Shown here in pieces: positions 25,901-36,729 of a stretch of 64,000 bases of DNA (position 1 is its first letter; each line of letters begins with the position of its first letter). The translations under genes and the position numbers were made by a program. The DNA is from Onchocerca volvulus. Lineage: Eukaryota > Nematoda > Chromadorea > Rhabditida > Onchocercidae. Under the pieces are notes generated by a model. That model was not told the origin of the DNA. It saw nothing but the letters and a program-made list of their open reading frames with translations, and did not search any database. Location of the stretch: the NCBI GenBank assembly GCA_000499405.2, contig HG738138.1, positions 24,492,894 through 24,556,893 on the forward strand, written 5' to 3'.

Positions 25901-27212
25901 TTAATGGAAGTAATTGTTTATAATTTAATATTTTTATTTTTAATTATCCAATGTAGCAATTAAGTTAAAAGTACTTTGTGATATTGAAGTTGTCGTTTTG
26001 TGGTACGCGAAAGATTCATGCGACAAATGAAAACTTTTTCATTTGGAAAAATATTTTGATCTGAAATTGTTGATGATGGACCGGACATGAGTTCGGCTTG
26101 AATATGCGCATGATCACGATGATCAATCAGATCGTATATTGAATCACCTTGACACATTATTTCAGCCTTAAATTTTAAAAAAAACTTAAATTTTGAAAAA
26201 AAAAAGTAAAGGAATAATTGAATTCTGAAATTTTATGAATTCGAGAATCTCTTTAAAAGTATAGTCTTAGTATTCCTTATCATTCAAAAAGAAAAAAAAG
26301 TTTATATTGTTTATAAATAAATTCAAATTCATTCTTATTCAATATATGAATAGTAATTTCCAACTTACCTTTACTTGCGCGATAAAATTCAAATTTTTTT
26401 TGAAAACCGGAACTTTAAAAAAAGAAATTAACAAATAAATTATTAAAATTAAATGAAAATAAAATTTAGATGAAAAATTTGAGTACCACAGAATGGCCAA
26501 GATAATCGCTTGCATTATCGGATATGTAAACAATTTTGCCGAACTTTGTTATCATTAGCAGAAAACCTCGTAATGCTCGAAAACTTTCCGTTTGTCTTAA
26601 TGCTGATCGTAATGATGTTTGTATATTCATTCCAATTACTGAAATTAAAAAAATTTGAAATTAAAAAATACAGAATACAGTAATGAATGCAGAATACAGT
26701 ACGTAAAATACAGTAACTCGATCTGATTCTACCTTTACGGGTTACGGTAAGTAAAATACAGTAATGATTTAATTTTGCGTTTAAAATTAGTTTTGAAAAG
26801 AACTCCAAAATTAACATTTAATATACAAAATAAGCAAAAAAATATTCGTAGAATTGAATTAAATCAATAATTTTGGGAAAATTTGCTTGCATTTTTTAGA
26901 TTCTTAATTAATATTTTAAATTCTTAATTAATATTTTAGATTCTTGATTAATGAATCTTTCCAAATATATTCAAATAGATGAAATTCATGGAAATATTTG
27001 CAATAAGTAATTTAATACTTATCAAAAATAAAGGTAAATTCAAACCATGTGGTAGATAGTTTTGTTTCCTGATGTAAATACAAACAAGTGACATTACTTG
27101 TAACTGGAACAAACGTTTTTTCATCGAATCCGTTAACGGCAAAAGATCACGTAATTTTTGAATTTCCATATTGATTTGATCACGACGATATTTCGATGCA
27201 CCACGAGTTGAT
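22904..27212 (-). CDS. cky-1: bHLH-PAS transcription factor, NPAS4/dysfusion/CKY-1 group (first codons missing)
   Basis: Nine exons on the minus strand: 27046-27212, 26487-26638, 25975-26166, 25523-25737, 25077-25183, 24728-24896, 23870-24086, 23502-23550 and 22904-23325 (stop), about 563 residues, every junction in phase. The first exon starts inside the basic region: RSTRGASKYRRDQINMEI, then helix-loop-helix to KRLFQLQVMSLVCIYIRK. PAS-A follows (GFLLMITKFGKIVYISDNAS, CQGDSIYDLIDHRDH), then PAS-B (MDLKFLHIDHM, SWYQFLHPDHLFEVAYKHR, NGSWLWLHTVF). The tail is acidic and probably activating. RRDQIN and QGDSIYDLID are typical of NPAS4 and dysfusion rather than HIF, SIM or ARNT. The protein should bind DNA with an ARNT-type partner (AHA-1 in C. 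elegans). Exon 1 enters with two bases already used, so only a short upstream exon carrying the ATG is missing; I could not place it. Confidence 0.93.
24176..24490. repeat. ~70-bp diverged direct repeat in a bHLH-PAS intron
   Basis: Copies at about 24176-24248 and 24419-24490 share GCAAAATTTAG.AAGTTAAATAAAATTCA and ATCTTTGAT.ACTTATT. Both lie in the intron between the sixth and seventh listed exons. No function visible. Confidence 0.65.
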
Positions 27213-27389
27213 CTACACGATAATTATCATTTTTCATTTCAATTTTTAGTTTCCGAAGATTCAGAAGATTTCTGATTCCGATAAAATCATATATTTTGAT
27301 AAAATTTAGCAAAATAATAGCCAATTCAATCATATCAGAGATTTGATCTCTTCTGAATCCTAATCGTACAAATATCATATACGCATTAT

Positions 27390-27570
27390 ACATGGAAAAA
27401 TGCTCGAATTATTTCGTAACATTCTGATTTTGGATTCTGATTCTGGCAGTATTTTGATTCTTGATTTTTAATTTCGATATTAAGATTAATACGTGAAAAA
27501 ATGCTCGGATTATTTCGCAACATTCTGATTCTAATTCTGGCAATATTTTGATTCTTGATTCTTGATTCAG
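27390..27570. repeat. Diverged duplication, ~80 bp x 2, near the bHLH-PAS 5' end
   Basis: ATGCTCG.ATTATTTCG.AACATTCTGATT recurs at about 27399-27426 and 27499-27526, each followed by CTGGCA.TATTTTGATTCTTGATT. Copies are about 100 bp apart. The minus-strand open frame 27386-27592 is just this repeat read through. Confidence 0.7.
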
Positions 27571-28960
27571 AAATTACGATTTTTTGGTTCATTTCAAGGT
27601 AATTAATTTAGATTTTAGAACAGTTCAAAAGTTGAAATCAATTTCATGATAATTCTTTGTTTTTCAAGAAATGCGTTTACAAATCAATTTAATTAATTAC
27701 TTAATAATTTATTTGTTTATTCATTCATCGATCATTTTATTTATTATCATATTTATATTTATATTTTTATATCTGAAATATTGTTATGCATTTTATACAT
27801 TCCCTATTTGTATTTCATATTGTTTACTCTTTTTTTTTTTATTTTTTCAATATTTTTATTTAAAATTTCGTAATTTTTTATCTATTCCGAAAAGATCATT
27901 CCTATTATTCGATGTGTTGATGTCATAAATTAGAGCAGCAACTAAAGTGTAATGTTTACTTTAGTGTAAATAGATGGTGTAAATGTTTAAAATATGATCA
28001 GTTCTCGGATTTGATCAAAATTATTTCGAACTATTAGTGGTATTTGCAAAAGGTAAACAAAATTACTGGATGAGTATATATTGCTCTATCATTCTTAAAT
28101 ATGAAATTTACATAAAAGTAATTTAAAAAAAAAAAAAACTTGTCACTAATAAATTAATTAAATATGAAAATTACAAATTATTCAGTAAATATTTCAACTT
28201 TTGACACCCATTTTAAATCGTCGTGAAACGATTTCTTCCTTTTTAAATGATCATCATTTCAATTTATCCTCTCTCTTAAATTTTTAATTTTCAAAAAACA
28301 ATTATTAAAATAATAATGATAGGCAGTATAGAAGATGTAATTAATTTAATTATCAGTTTATATTCAATTAAGTTTTTTGACTTTAAAGTTATAAAATTCT
28401 AAATAATGTCAACAATATTGTATGGGATCAAAAATTGTTGATCAAAGAATTTGAAAAAAAAAAAAGGGTTAAACTAGGAATGATCGCCTTAAAATCACAT
28501 TATCTGGATCATCAACAAACAATTATAGAACAATTTTCCAGATAAATAGAAACAAAATTCTAATATATTGGAAATCACAAAATCATTTATCAATATATTA
28601 CTTTAAATCATTCAATCTTGGCAGTCGATCAAATTAAAATGAAATATTGAATAGTTCAAAATTCGATCAAAAGCGATACATTTCGAATCATATCAGATTT
28701 CTTGCAAAAAAGAAAAAAAAAAACCCAAAGATAAAGTTTTGATTATAAAATAAAAGGATATGAAGACCGAATAAAAAGTGAGAATAGAAAGAAATGAATG
28801 ATTTAAAACTTAGGAATATATATCTTTGAATTGGTACAAGAATTTGAAAGAAGTGAAGAAAATATAGTTTCAAATATTTTAAATTCTTAGAATCATTTTA
28901 GATCGAAGAAAAAATTCATTTAAGAATTATTTTTTAGAAAAAAATAGATGAGTATAATTA

Positions 28961-29373
28961 GCTGTAAGTTACGTCAGTTATAGACGGAATTCTGAGAGCG
29001 AAATTAAAGTATTACTGCGACCAGCCGTAAGTTACGTGAGTTACGTTGAGGAAATTCGATGCGTGAAATTAAAATATCAGTGTAACAGACCGTGAATTAC
29101 GTCAGTCATGGAGAAAATTTGATGAGCGAAATTGATGAGTGAGGTTAAAAGTATTACTGTAACGAAACGTGACTTACGTCAATCATGGCGAAATTCGGAA
29201 ATTCGAAAAAGTATTACTGTATGAAAACATGAGTTACGTCAATCGTAGGAAAAATTTGATGAGTAAAATTGGTAAATGAAAGCTAAAATATTAATTCAAC
29301 GAGCCATGAGTTACGTAAGTCATAGTAGAACTCGATGCGTGAAATTAAAGTATTACTGTAACGAGCTCACGGA
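28961..29373. repeat. Six-unit array built on TTACGTCA-like octamers
   Basis: Six units of about 60-77 bp each carry, in order, the octamers TTACGTCA (28969), TTACGTGA (29032), TTACGTCA (29097), TTACGTCA (29174), TTACGTCA (29234) and TTACGTAA (29311). Each is followed by a TCATGG-like segment, AAATT..ATG.G.GAAATT and TATTACTGTAACGA. The octamer is the best conserved part. TTACGTCA and TTACGTAA are binding-site types of CREB/ATF and PAR/C/EBP bZIP factors. Binding is inference. Confidence 0.8.
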
Positions 29374-30284
29374 TACTTCTTTTCATAATTCCAGTTTCTT
29401 CGAAATTTAAATGTTAATTTTGAATTTTTGATAAAATTAACGTAAGCAATAATCGAATTCAATTATCAGAATAACTTTCTTTACAAAAAACTTCTAATGA
29501 AATTGTCGTTTATCGAATTCCACAATTAATTGCTTAATTTAAAAGTTTATTCTAATGAAGTTTATCAGTAGTTTATTCTGATATGCAGTGATAATTTTCT
29601 GATTTCTGATTTCTGATATCGTTTTTTTTTTTTTATTATATATATATCACGAATATAAGAATACCAATAATTATTTGTTTCTTTTAAATTTATTATTTCG
29701 ATTTCGATTTTTATAGCGCTTTTTTACGCATTATTTTTACTTGTATATTATTATTATTATAGATTTAAAACTGTAATTGCAGATTTATTAAACATGTAAT
29801 GAATGTTATTATCGGCAATTAAGACAGAAATGATCTTGTATTATATTTTTATTTCGAATCGTGCTTTTTATTTTGTCCATAGAATGAATTCCAGAATCTC
29901 ATTTTGAAATTACCTTAAATTCCGATCATATTTCAAATACTAAAGCGAAAAATTTACGAAAATCTGACAAAAAATTTCATTCCAATTAAATTTGTCAACT
30001 TCCTCGAAAAACAAAAAAAAAAAAAAGCCTAACCTGTTACTAATTGATGATTGCCGTTGGATTAGATTCATATGAAGTTAATATTGTCAGTTAGTCGTTT
30101 AATCAGCTATGAAATTTTCGATAGTGGATAAAAGAGCCAATTGTCAATTGTAATCCTCAAAACTTCAGCGCCGAAGTTTTGTTGTCGTGACCCGACCTGA
30201 CCAATTCGTCAAAATTCTGATCTGTCAACTCATTCTGTCCACTCTACTACTATAATTTCCTTCTCATCCTACCTAACAGGGATG

Positions 30285-30292
30285 TGACGTCA
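30285..30292. promoter_or_regulatory. Perfect palindromic CRE (TGACGTCA)
   Basis: The octamer TGACGTCA sits in a locally less A+T-rich block (about 30160-30400) between the bHLH-PAS and mtIF2 genes. It is the textbook CREB/ATF site. Vertebrate Npas4 is an activity-induced gene. Whether this site controls the nematode relative is unproven; mtIF2 is the other candidate target. Confidence 0.4.
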
Positions 30293-30551
30293 TAATGGTC
30301 AACAAACCGAAAAGTTTGATTCATTGAGGAAGGAGGAACTACGTAATGGTCATTTTACGAACTTTACGTATCGTTCTATTAATCCATCTTGTTGTGTAAC
30401 TATCTATACAAATACTTTTCTATACTAAATTATATTCTCTTTTATATTTGTGTTTTCCAAAAGTAAACTAAAATCACCAGGAAATTTACCAAGAAAACCG
30501 GTCATTGCTATTATACGAAATTTCGATAAGTAAACAAAAATTTTGCACAAA

Positions 30552-30618
30552 AGTACGGCGGACCTAAACTAAACTAAACTAAACTAAAATAAAACTAAAA
30601 TTAAAACTAAAACTAAAT
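30552..30618. repeat. AAACT pentamer repeat
   Basis: Four clean AAACT-type units (TAAACTAAACTAAACTAAACT) are followed by degenerate AAAACTAAAATT units. Simple-sequence repeat, no other feature. Confidence 0.9.
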
Positions 30619-31179
30619 TCTTGAGAATCTAAAACCAATCATTTACTTCCTACGAATTATTCTTAGATGTCCACTATTAAGGAAAATGAATGCCGAAAAA
30701 AAGAATCTGGAAATTTTTAATTTTCGAATTTTTTTTTTGTAAGAAATAGAATTTAAAAGAAAAGCCACGAAAATTTCCAAATTTTATTGATTAAAGAAAT
30801 GAATAGTAAAAATTGATCGAGAGATTTATCATAAATATATATAGTTAATTTTCCATAATAAATTATTCTATCAAGGAAATTAAATTTCAAAAAAACTGAT
30901 AATGTTATAATGGAAAAATGATAGTCAAATGAAATGAATTGTTGATAATCAGTCTGAATTTTCAGCAATAAATCACTGATGATCTTGATTCTGATGATCT
31001 ATGATCAGAAATCAATAATCATTTATATAATCCTTTAATTTTGAAAATATTGAAAATACTAAGATAGGCTACTTATTTGATAATAAATTGCAATTGAGAG
31101 ACTTCAATTCTGAATTTATCACCCTCTTTCATTAATTATATCATTGCAATTCTTGTTAATTTGAAATTATAAAAAATCT

Positions 31180-31442
31180 GAACTTTAACCCAAAGTGACT
31201 AGATTCCAACCCGAATTTTTATTTAAGATGACCGAACTTAAGCTGAATTTTAATCAAAAAGTGATCGAAGCTAATCTGAATTTTAGTCTGAGATGACCAG
31301 GTTCAGTTTCAATTTCAATCCAAAGTGACCGGAGTTGGACGTGGATTTTAACCCAAGATGACCGCAAAACAGCCTGGATTTTAGTCCGGAGTAACCAGAA
31401 CTCAACTTGAACTTTAATCTGAAATGACCGGACCACTCTCAG
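31180..31442. repeat. Minisatellite, ~33-bp unit x 8
   Basis: About eight degenerate copies of a unit like CTGAATTTTAATC-AAAGTGACCG-AACTCAA lie in direct orientation. TGACCG or a one-base variant recurs every ~33 bp. Because 33 is a multiple of three, the minus strand stays open for 60 codons with an 11-residue periodicity (31254-31436). It ends about 330 bp before the mtIF2 start codon. Confidence 0.85.
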
Positions 31443-31623
31443 GTACGAATAATTTATTTAATCTGAACTCAACATGTTTTGAAATGGCAATAACGAGCGA
31501 TTTTCGGCAATTTAGCATTGAACCTGTTAATTCGGGAGAGAGAGAAGATCCATTCAGGGTATCCATTCAGGGTACTACTATAAGCGAAGATAATTGTTTT
31601 CTAGGTGTGGTTTGAGTATTAAG

Positions 31624-31642
31624 TCCCCGCTGCTGGCGGGGA
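31624..31642. other. G+C-rich hairpin upstream of mtIF2
   Basis: TCCCCGC (31624-31630) pairs perfectly with GCGGGGA (31636-31642) around a five-base TGCTG loop. A 13-bp tandem, ATCCATTCAGGGT x 2 (31548-31573), lies just before it. This is by far the most stable short hairpin in the A+T-rich spacer. If transcribed it would be in the mtIF2 5' leader. Confidence 0.6.
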
Positions 31643-31768
31643 ATCTAAGAAATTTCGAAGGGATAAGATATGCATATTTCGGATAATTTTATATTTTGTA
31701 GTGAAAAAAAAAAAAAGAGATGGGAATGACAAGAAAATGAATGATTAATTCGAATTTATTGCTTAAAA

Positions 31769-34416
31769 ATGCGGCAATTAATGCATCTATGTACTATACG
31801 ATGGATATTCACTGGTTCACCTCGATTTCTCAAATTATCACCAAAATGTTATCCCAAATATAAACGAAGGAAATTTATCGATCCAATTGTTGTTGATAAA
31901 ACGCCTAGTAAGAAGAAGATTGTCGAAATTTATGAAGATATGAAACTTGGGTAAGTTGCTTTGATAACTTGCTATGGATATATTCATGTGAACTTATCAT
32001 AATAATAAATTGCTTCGATAAAAACATTACATTGCTCATGAATCTAATGATAGATATGAAATTAAGATATTGGAAGAAATCCTCGTGAATTTGTTATATA
32101 AGAATAAATTTGACTTCTTTATAGGCATATTTTAATTATCATTTTTCTGTTATTTAGATCAAACTGTTCCCAGTTGTACTTTTCAAGTTTCTAACTCCAA
32201 ATCTGCCAGATTAATATTGCACACTATTGTTCTGTATTTTTCACTGGAGCATTTTCACTTGTTCAATTTTCTTTATAATTTCAGAGAACTGGCCAAAATA
32301 TTGGACAGTTCTGAAGAAGAAATTTTGCAAATCCTCAAGAATTTGAACAAATCACTCAGGAGCAACAGCGAAAGTACTTTAATTTATATAGTCATTAGAT
32401 TATCAACCGCACTATTTTTAAATTTATAATTACCGAAATCAAATTCAACTTTTCTTGTTATGGATATTTGCCTTGAATAGATGTTATTCGAATAACATCG
32501 AGTTATGTTTCTTCTTTTCAGTATTGGATATGTCTACTATCACCACTATAGTTGGAGCTTTTGGTTTGAAACCAAAACTGGTAGCACAACCTCGAAATGT
32601 TGTCAGTGATGATTTTGAATTGGATGCCTTTCCACAGTTAGTTTTATCCTTATTTGGAAATCTTTTCTCATTTTATTGTATTAAATTAACTTTTCACGTG
32701 ATATAATCCGATTAAAATCAATAGATATTTATATTCTCAAGCTGATTTGCGTTCATTTGCTAATTATTGCTTTTTTTTTTCCTTTCAGGTCGCCACCTCC
32801 GGAAGAAGAATTGAGAAAACGTGCGCCGATAATCACCATAATGGGACATGTTGATCATGGAAAGACAACGTTGCTTGATTGTCTAAGACATTCTCGAATT
32901 GTGGAAAGCGAATATGGTGGCATTACACAACATATCGGCGCTTTTACGCGTGTGAAATTTTGTTTTTGTTAAATCTAAGTGACTTTATGCAAATACATGA
33001 TATCAATGTAAAATCGAATTCATTTTATAAACGTCTGATTATTTCTTTCATATAGGAATATTTACATGTCGCAAAGCATGGAAAATCTCGATATCATGCA
33101 GTGTAAACTGCAAGTTTATATTTATTTGTATTGCAGTGAAAGAAAAAGATTGTGAGATTACGTTTCTGGACACGCCTGGCCATGCGGCATTTGCCAAGAT
33201 GCGAGAACGTGGCGCACAGTCAACTGATATAGTTGTTCTAGTGGTTGCTGCTGATGATGGAGTAAACGAACAAACAATACAATCGATAAAGTAGACTCTT
33301 TTTATTTTAATTTAGCAAAGTTTTTCAGCATAGTTGAAAATATAAATTTATGCAGTTTAGTTATTACTTATACGTGTCATTTGCTACTCAGATATTTTGA
33401 ATTGTTTCCCCGTCAGTTAAAATTTAAGATTGAGAAGATGATTCTGTTTTCATTCATCAACTTCACAAAACCATAATAATAAAATAATTTATTCATTCAA
33501 ATTTATTAAATCTTTTACTTCTTTCAGTTATGCAAAACAGGCAAATGTGCCGATTGTTGTTGCCATCAATAAAATTGATAAAGCTAATGCTAATGCTGTG
33601 AGTGTTTTTAGATTTTTTTTTTTCGAATAATCTGTGAACAAATTAATTTCGAACTAAGATTTTATTTATGTAAATTTCAAATTTATAGATGCAAGCTAAA
33701 CAGTCACTTGTGAAACATGGTATTTTGGTGGATGACCTTGGTGGTGATGTATTATGTGTTGAAATTTCAGCTCTACAGAATAAAAATGTGGATCAATTGA
33801 AGGTAGTTGCTTTTCTAACTCCATTCGTTTATTTTATTTTAGTGATTGTTCCACTAATAATCATCGAAATATCAGATAATATTACCAAGGAGAAATTCCA
33901 GTGATGAAAATTAAAAATTATTTAGGAAGCAATCTTGCTGCAAGCTGAGGATATGAATTTGCGTTCAACTTGGAATGGATTGGTAGAAGGGATTGTAATT
34001 GAATCAAAAATCCAGAGCGGTATGTTTTACCTATCTAAGAAAGCTACTATTCGAATATCTGATGAAGATGATGAAAGTCATGATACATGGACTGGACTTA
34101 CTTTTATACTTATGTAAACTTCATGTAGAATTGGAGCACTTTTCTCTTGTTGATCAGTTGAGATTAAAGGATTCATAAGGTATAGATTTAGATTAGTGAT
34201 TAGCTACGGCATCATATTTAAAGTATAGTCTCTGTTTACCTGTTTTAACATTACTGGAATATGCACTGAATTATTTCCACATATTTTCTTTCTAATAATT
34301 CAGGTATTGGCAAGGTTTGTACAATGATTGTTCAGCGTGGGACTCTCGTAAAAGGTGCAGCACTCGTGGCTGGAACATCTTGGGCTAGGGTTTGTTGTCT
34401 GCTTTATTGCAGTATA

Positions 34417-34449
<33 letters not shown>

Positions 34450-36729
34450 TCCTGTCATCTGTATATTTTTGTTTGTTTTAAACATAGTTTACATCATAGT
34501 TACTAATTAATCTTGATATAATGATTCTAAAAAATACAGGCGACAAACTTTACTCAAAATTACAAAATATGATGTCATTTTTTAAAATTATAGGTTCGCG
34601 CAATGCGTGATGAATTTGGCCGTGAGTTAGCGAAAGCTGTCCCAAGTACGCCGGTAGTTGTTGCTGGCTGGCGAGAAAGTCTGCCCACGCCAGGAGAACG
34701 AATTCTGCAATTGGAAAATGAACGAAGGGCTCAAGAAGTTGCTCAATATAGATTGAAGAAAGAAACGAATAAAAAAATTGAACAAGATTGGGTGAGTCAT
34801 GCTGCACGATCACTGAACTATTTTTGATACTAATTATAATGAAGTTGCGAGAATTCGACCAGAAACTTACTTAATTTGTAAGTTTATGATTTCTCTTTGT
34901 AGTTTTATTTGTTTTAGAATTTTTATTTCAGAAAACAACCGAACACCGAATTGAAAAGGAAAGAAAGGAATATTTAGAAAATCGTCGTAAATTGTTAGAT
35001 GCTGGTTACCGTACTGGTTCCACATTGCGCCTAATCGTTCATAAAGTAAATTATATAATAATTTGTCAGAATTGAAAGTAGGTCGTGATGACTAATGTTT
35101 TAATTAACTATCAAGTCTTCAGGATTGAAGTATTCAAAGGATTTTGTTCAGGAGCAGAAGTATCAAAAAGATACTGGAAATCAAAATCCATGCGTTAGAT
35201 TGATGCTAAAAACTGATGTTGATGGAACTCTGGAAGCCATCCTAAATGTTTTGGACACTTACAATTCGGAAGAAGTTGAATTGGATCTTGTAAAGTTCGA
35301 TGTCGGGCCTCCTAGTGAGAGTGATATCAAGTTAGCAAAGGATCTTGGAGGTGTGCACTATTTTATTATGCTTGATTTAGATTTATATTCAAAATAGAGA
35401 ATCACTAAAAATTTTTTGTTCCAAACCAGGGAATAGAGAAGCATTAAACATAATTTCCCTAATTTTTCATATAATTAGAAATTATGTTTAATGCTTCTCA
35501 GTATTGATTCCTGAAGAAACTTTCATTTAGATAATAGTTTATTCATGCGGTAGATTAAATTAAAAAATCAGTGGAGACTTTAGGTCTCAAATTTGAGCAT
35601 AACAATCTTTTCAAACCAGTCACTGGGAAACGCCTTTATGATTGACATCCTGTTCTACACTTAAGTATGCTGTAATTTTTGCACTTAACTAATTGATTAA
35701 AGTTGATATTCTTGAAAAATCATGTGAATTTTGATAAATATTTGAATACATTTTGCAGTTGTGCTTTACTGTTTTAATGTACAAGTGCCATCTGGATTGA
35801 AGCGTATTGCTGAACAGTTAGGTGTGGAAATTAATTGCTTCAATGTTATTTATCGTTTGGTAGAAGATTTGAAAAATCGTTTATCGAATTGTCTTCCGGA
35901 AGAAGTGACATTTGAACAAGTCGGCGAAGGACATGTAATAAAAAATTTTTCGGTAATTGTTGAGCGAAAGAAGCAATCGATTGCCGGCATTCTAATAGAT
36001 TGGGGTACCATCAATAAGTAGGTTTTTGTTTTTTTGGATTTCATGTTTTGCCATGAAGTCTCAATTTTATTTTATTTTTTTTCTCTTTGGAGTGCTCAAG
36101 GATCATATAGTCCATTGATCTTGATGATTTGTTAGTTTTTCGGAATCTTAGACGAAGTTTTCAGTTTGAATCTTCAATCAAATGAAATTTTCGAATTTAT
36201 GGACTTTTTATATAAAAGAGAATTTTGGAAAAATTCTTTTAAATAAATTTAAAATAGAACTTTAATTATTTGAATCATTCAGAATCTCACTTGCATTTGC
36301 AGATCAGACTCAGTGAGGGTACTAAGAGGGACGAATGTTATTTTCGAGGGTTCTATACGTTCGATGCGCATTGGAACACAGGTCATTTTTTTTTTTCTTT
36401 GAATCGTAGAATAGTGTTCCGGTAATCAAAACCTAAGTGTATTTATGAGCAAGATAGTTCGGGGTTTCTTTTTCTGGATTATTTTACAGTATATCTGCAG
36501 ATTGTTTGATTAAATAATTATTAGATGAAACATGCTGTTAAGCGATAATCGAGAAAATTCTATAAATTGATCAAATGCACTTAAGGTAGTAAGTTCGGCA
36601 GGCAAAAACGAAGAGGTGGGTGTTGCTGTGTCGAATGAAAAAGTCGTTTTCAAAGAGGACGATATTGTTGAAACGTATCGAGAAGTAAAAGTAAAAAAGG
36701 AAATCAGTTGGAATCCTCCGGGTTTTTAA
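31769..36729 (+). CDS. MTIF2: Mitochondrial translation initiation factor IF-2
   Basis: Fifteen exons: 31769-31950, 32285-32373, 32522-32636, 32789-32949, 33137-33290, 33528-33597, 33689-33802, 33926-34019, 34304-34389, 34594-34791, 34932-35045, 35152-35350, 35759-36017, 36303-36381 and 36586-36729 (TAA), 685 residues with all phases consistent. The basic N-terminus ([20 protein letters not shown]) fits a mitochondrial presequence. The GTPase domain has G1 GHVDHGKTT, switch [12 protein letters not shown]3 DTPGH, G4 NKID and G5 SAL. Beta-barrel and C-terminal domains follow ([28 protein letters not shown]) and the end [11 protein letters not shown] matches the family. It brings formyl-Met-tRNA to the mitochondrial small subunit. 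Human MTIF2 is 727 residues, so this is full length. The lack of a long Lys/Glu-rich N-terminal region argues against cytosolic eIF5B. Intron 12 contains a perfect 22-bp inverted repeat. Confidence 0.97.
35436..35499. other. Perfect 22-bp inverted repeat in mtIF2 intron 12
   Basis: Arm 35436-35457 (starts GAGAAGCATTAAACATAA) is the exact reverse complement of 35478-35499, with a 20-nt spacer. The 64-nt hairpin lies inside the intron 35351-35758. Size and arm length resemble a small-RNA precursor, but a perfect stem also fits a recent inverted duplication. Confidence 0.85.

Larger units (their letters stand above)
27213..31768. other. Head-to-head region between bHLH-PAS and mtIF2 genes
   Basis: Promoters of both genes and the missing first exon of the bHLH-PAS gene should lie in this 4.5 kb. 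It contains a diverged duplication (27390-27570), a six-unit TTACGTCA-type array (28961-29373), a more G+C-rich block with a perfect CRE at 30285-30292, AAACT pentamers (30552-30618), a 33-bp minisatellite (31180-31442) and a G+C-rich hairpin (31624-31642). No coding exon was recognised. Confidence 0.5.

Noticed and set aside
31254..31436. 60-codon minus-strand ORF with 11-residue repeats
   Set aside because: Explained by a 33-bp minisatellite; no start context or family. Kept only as a finding on the repeat.
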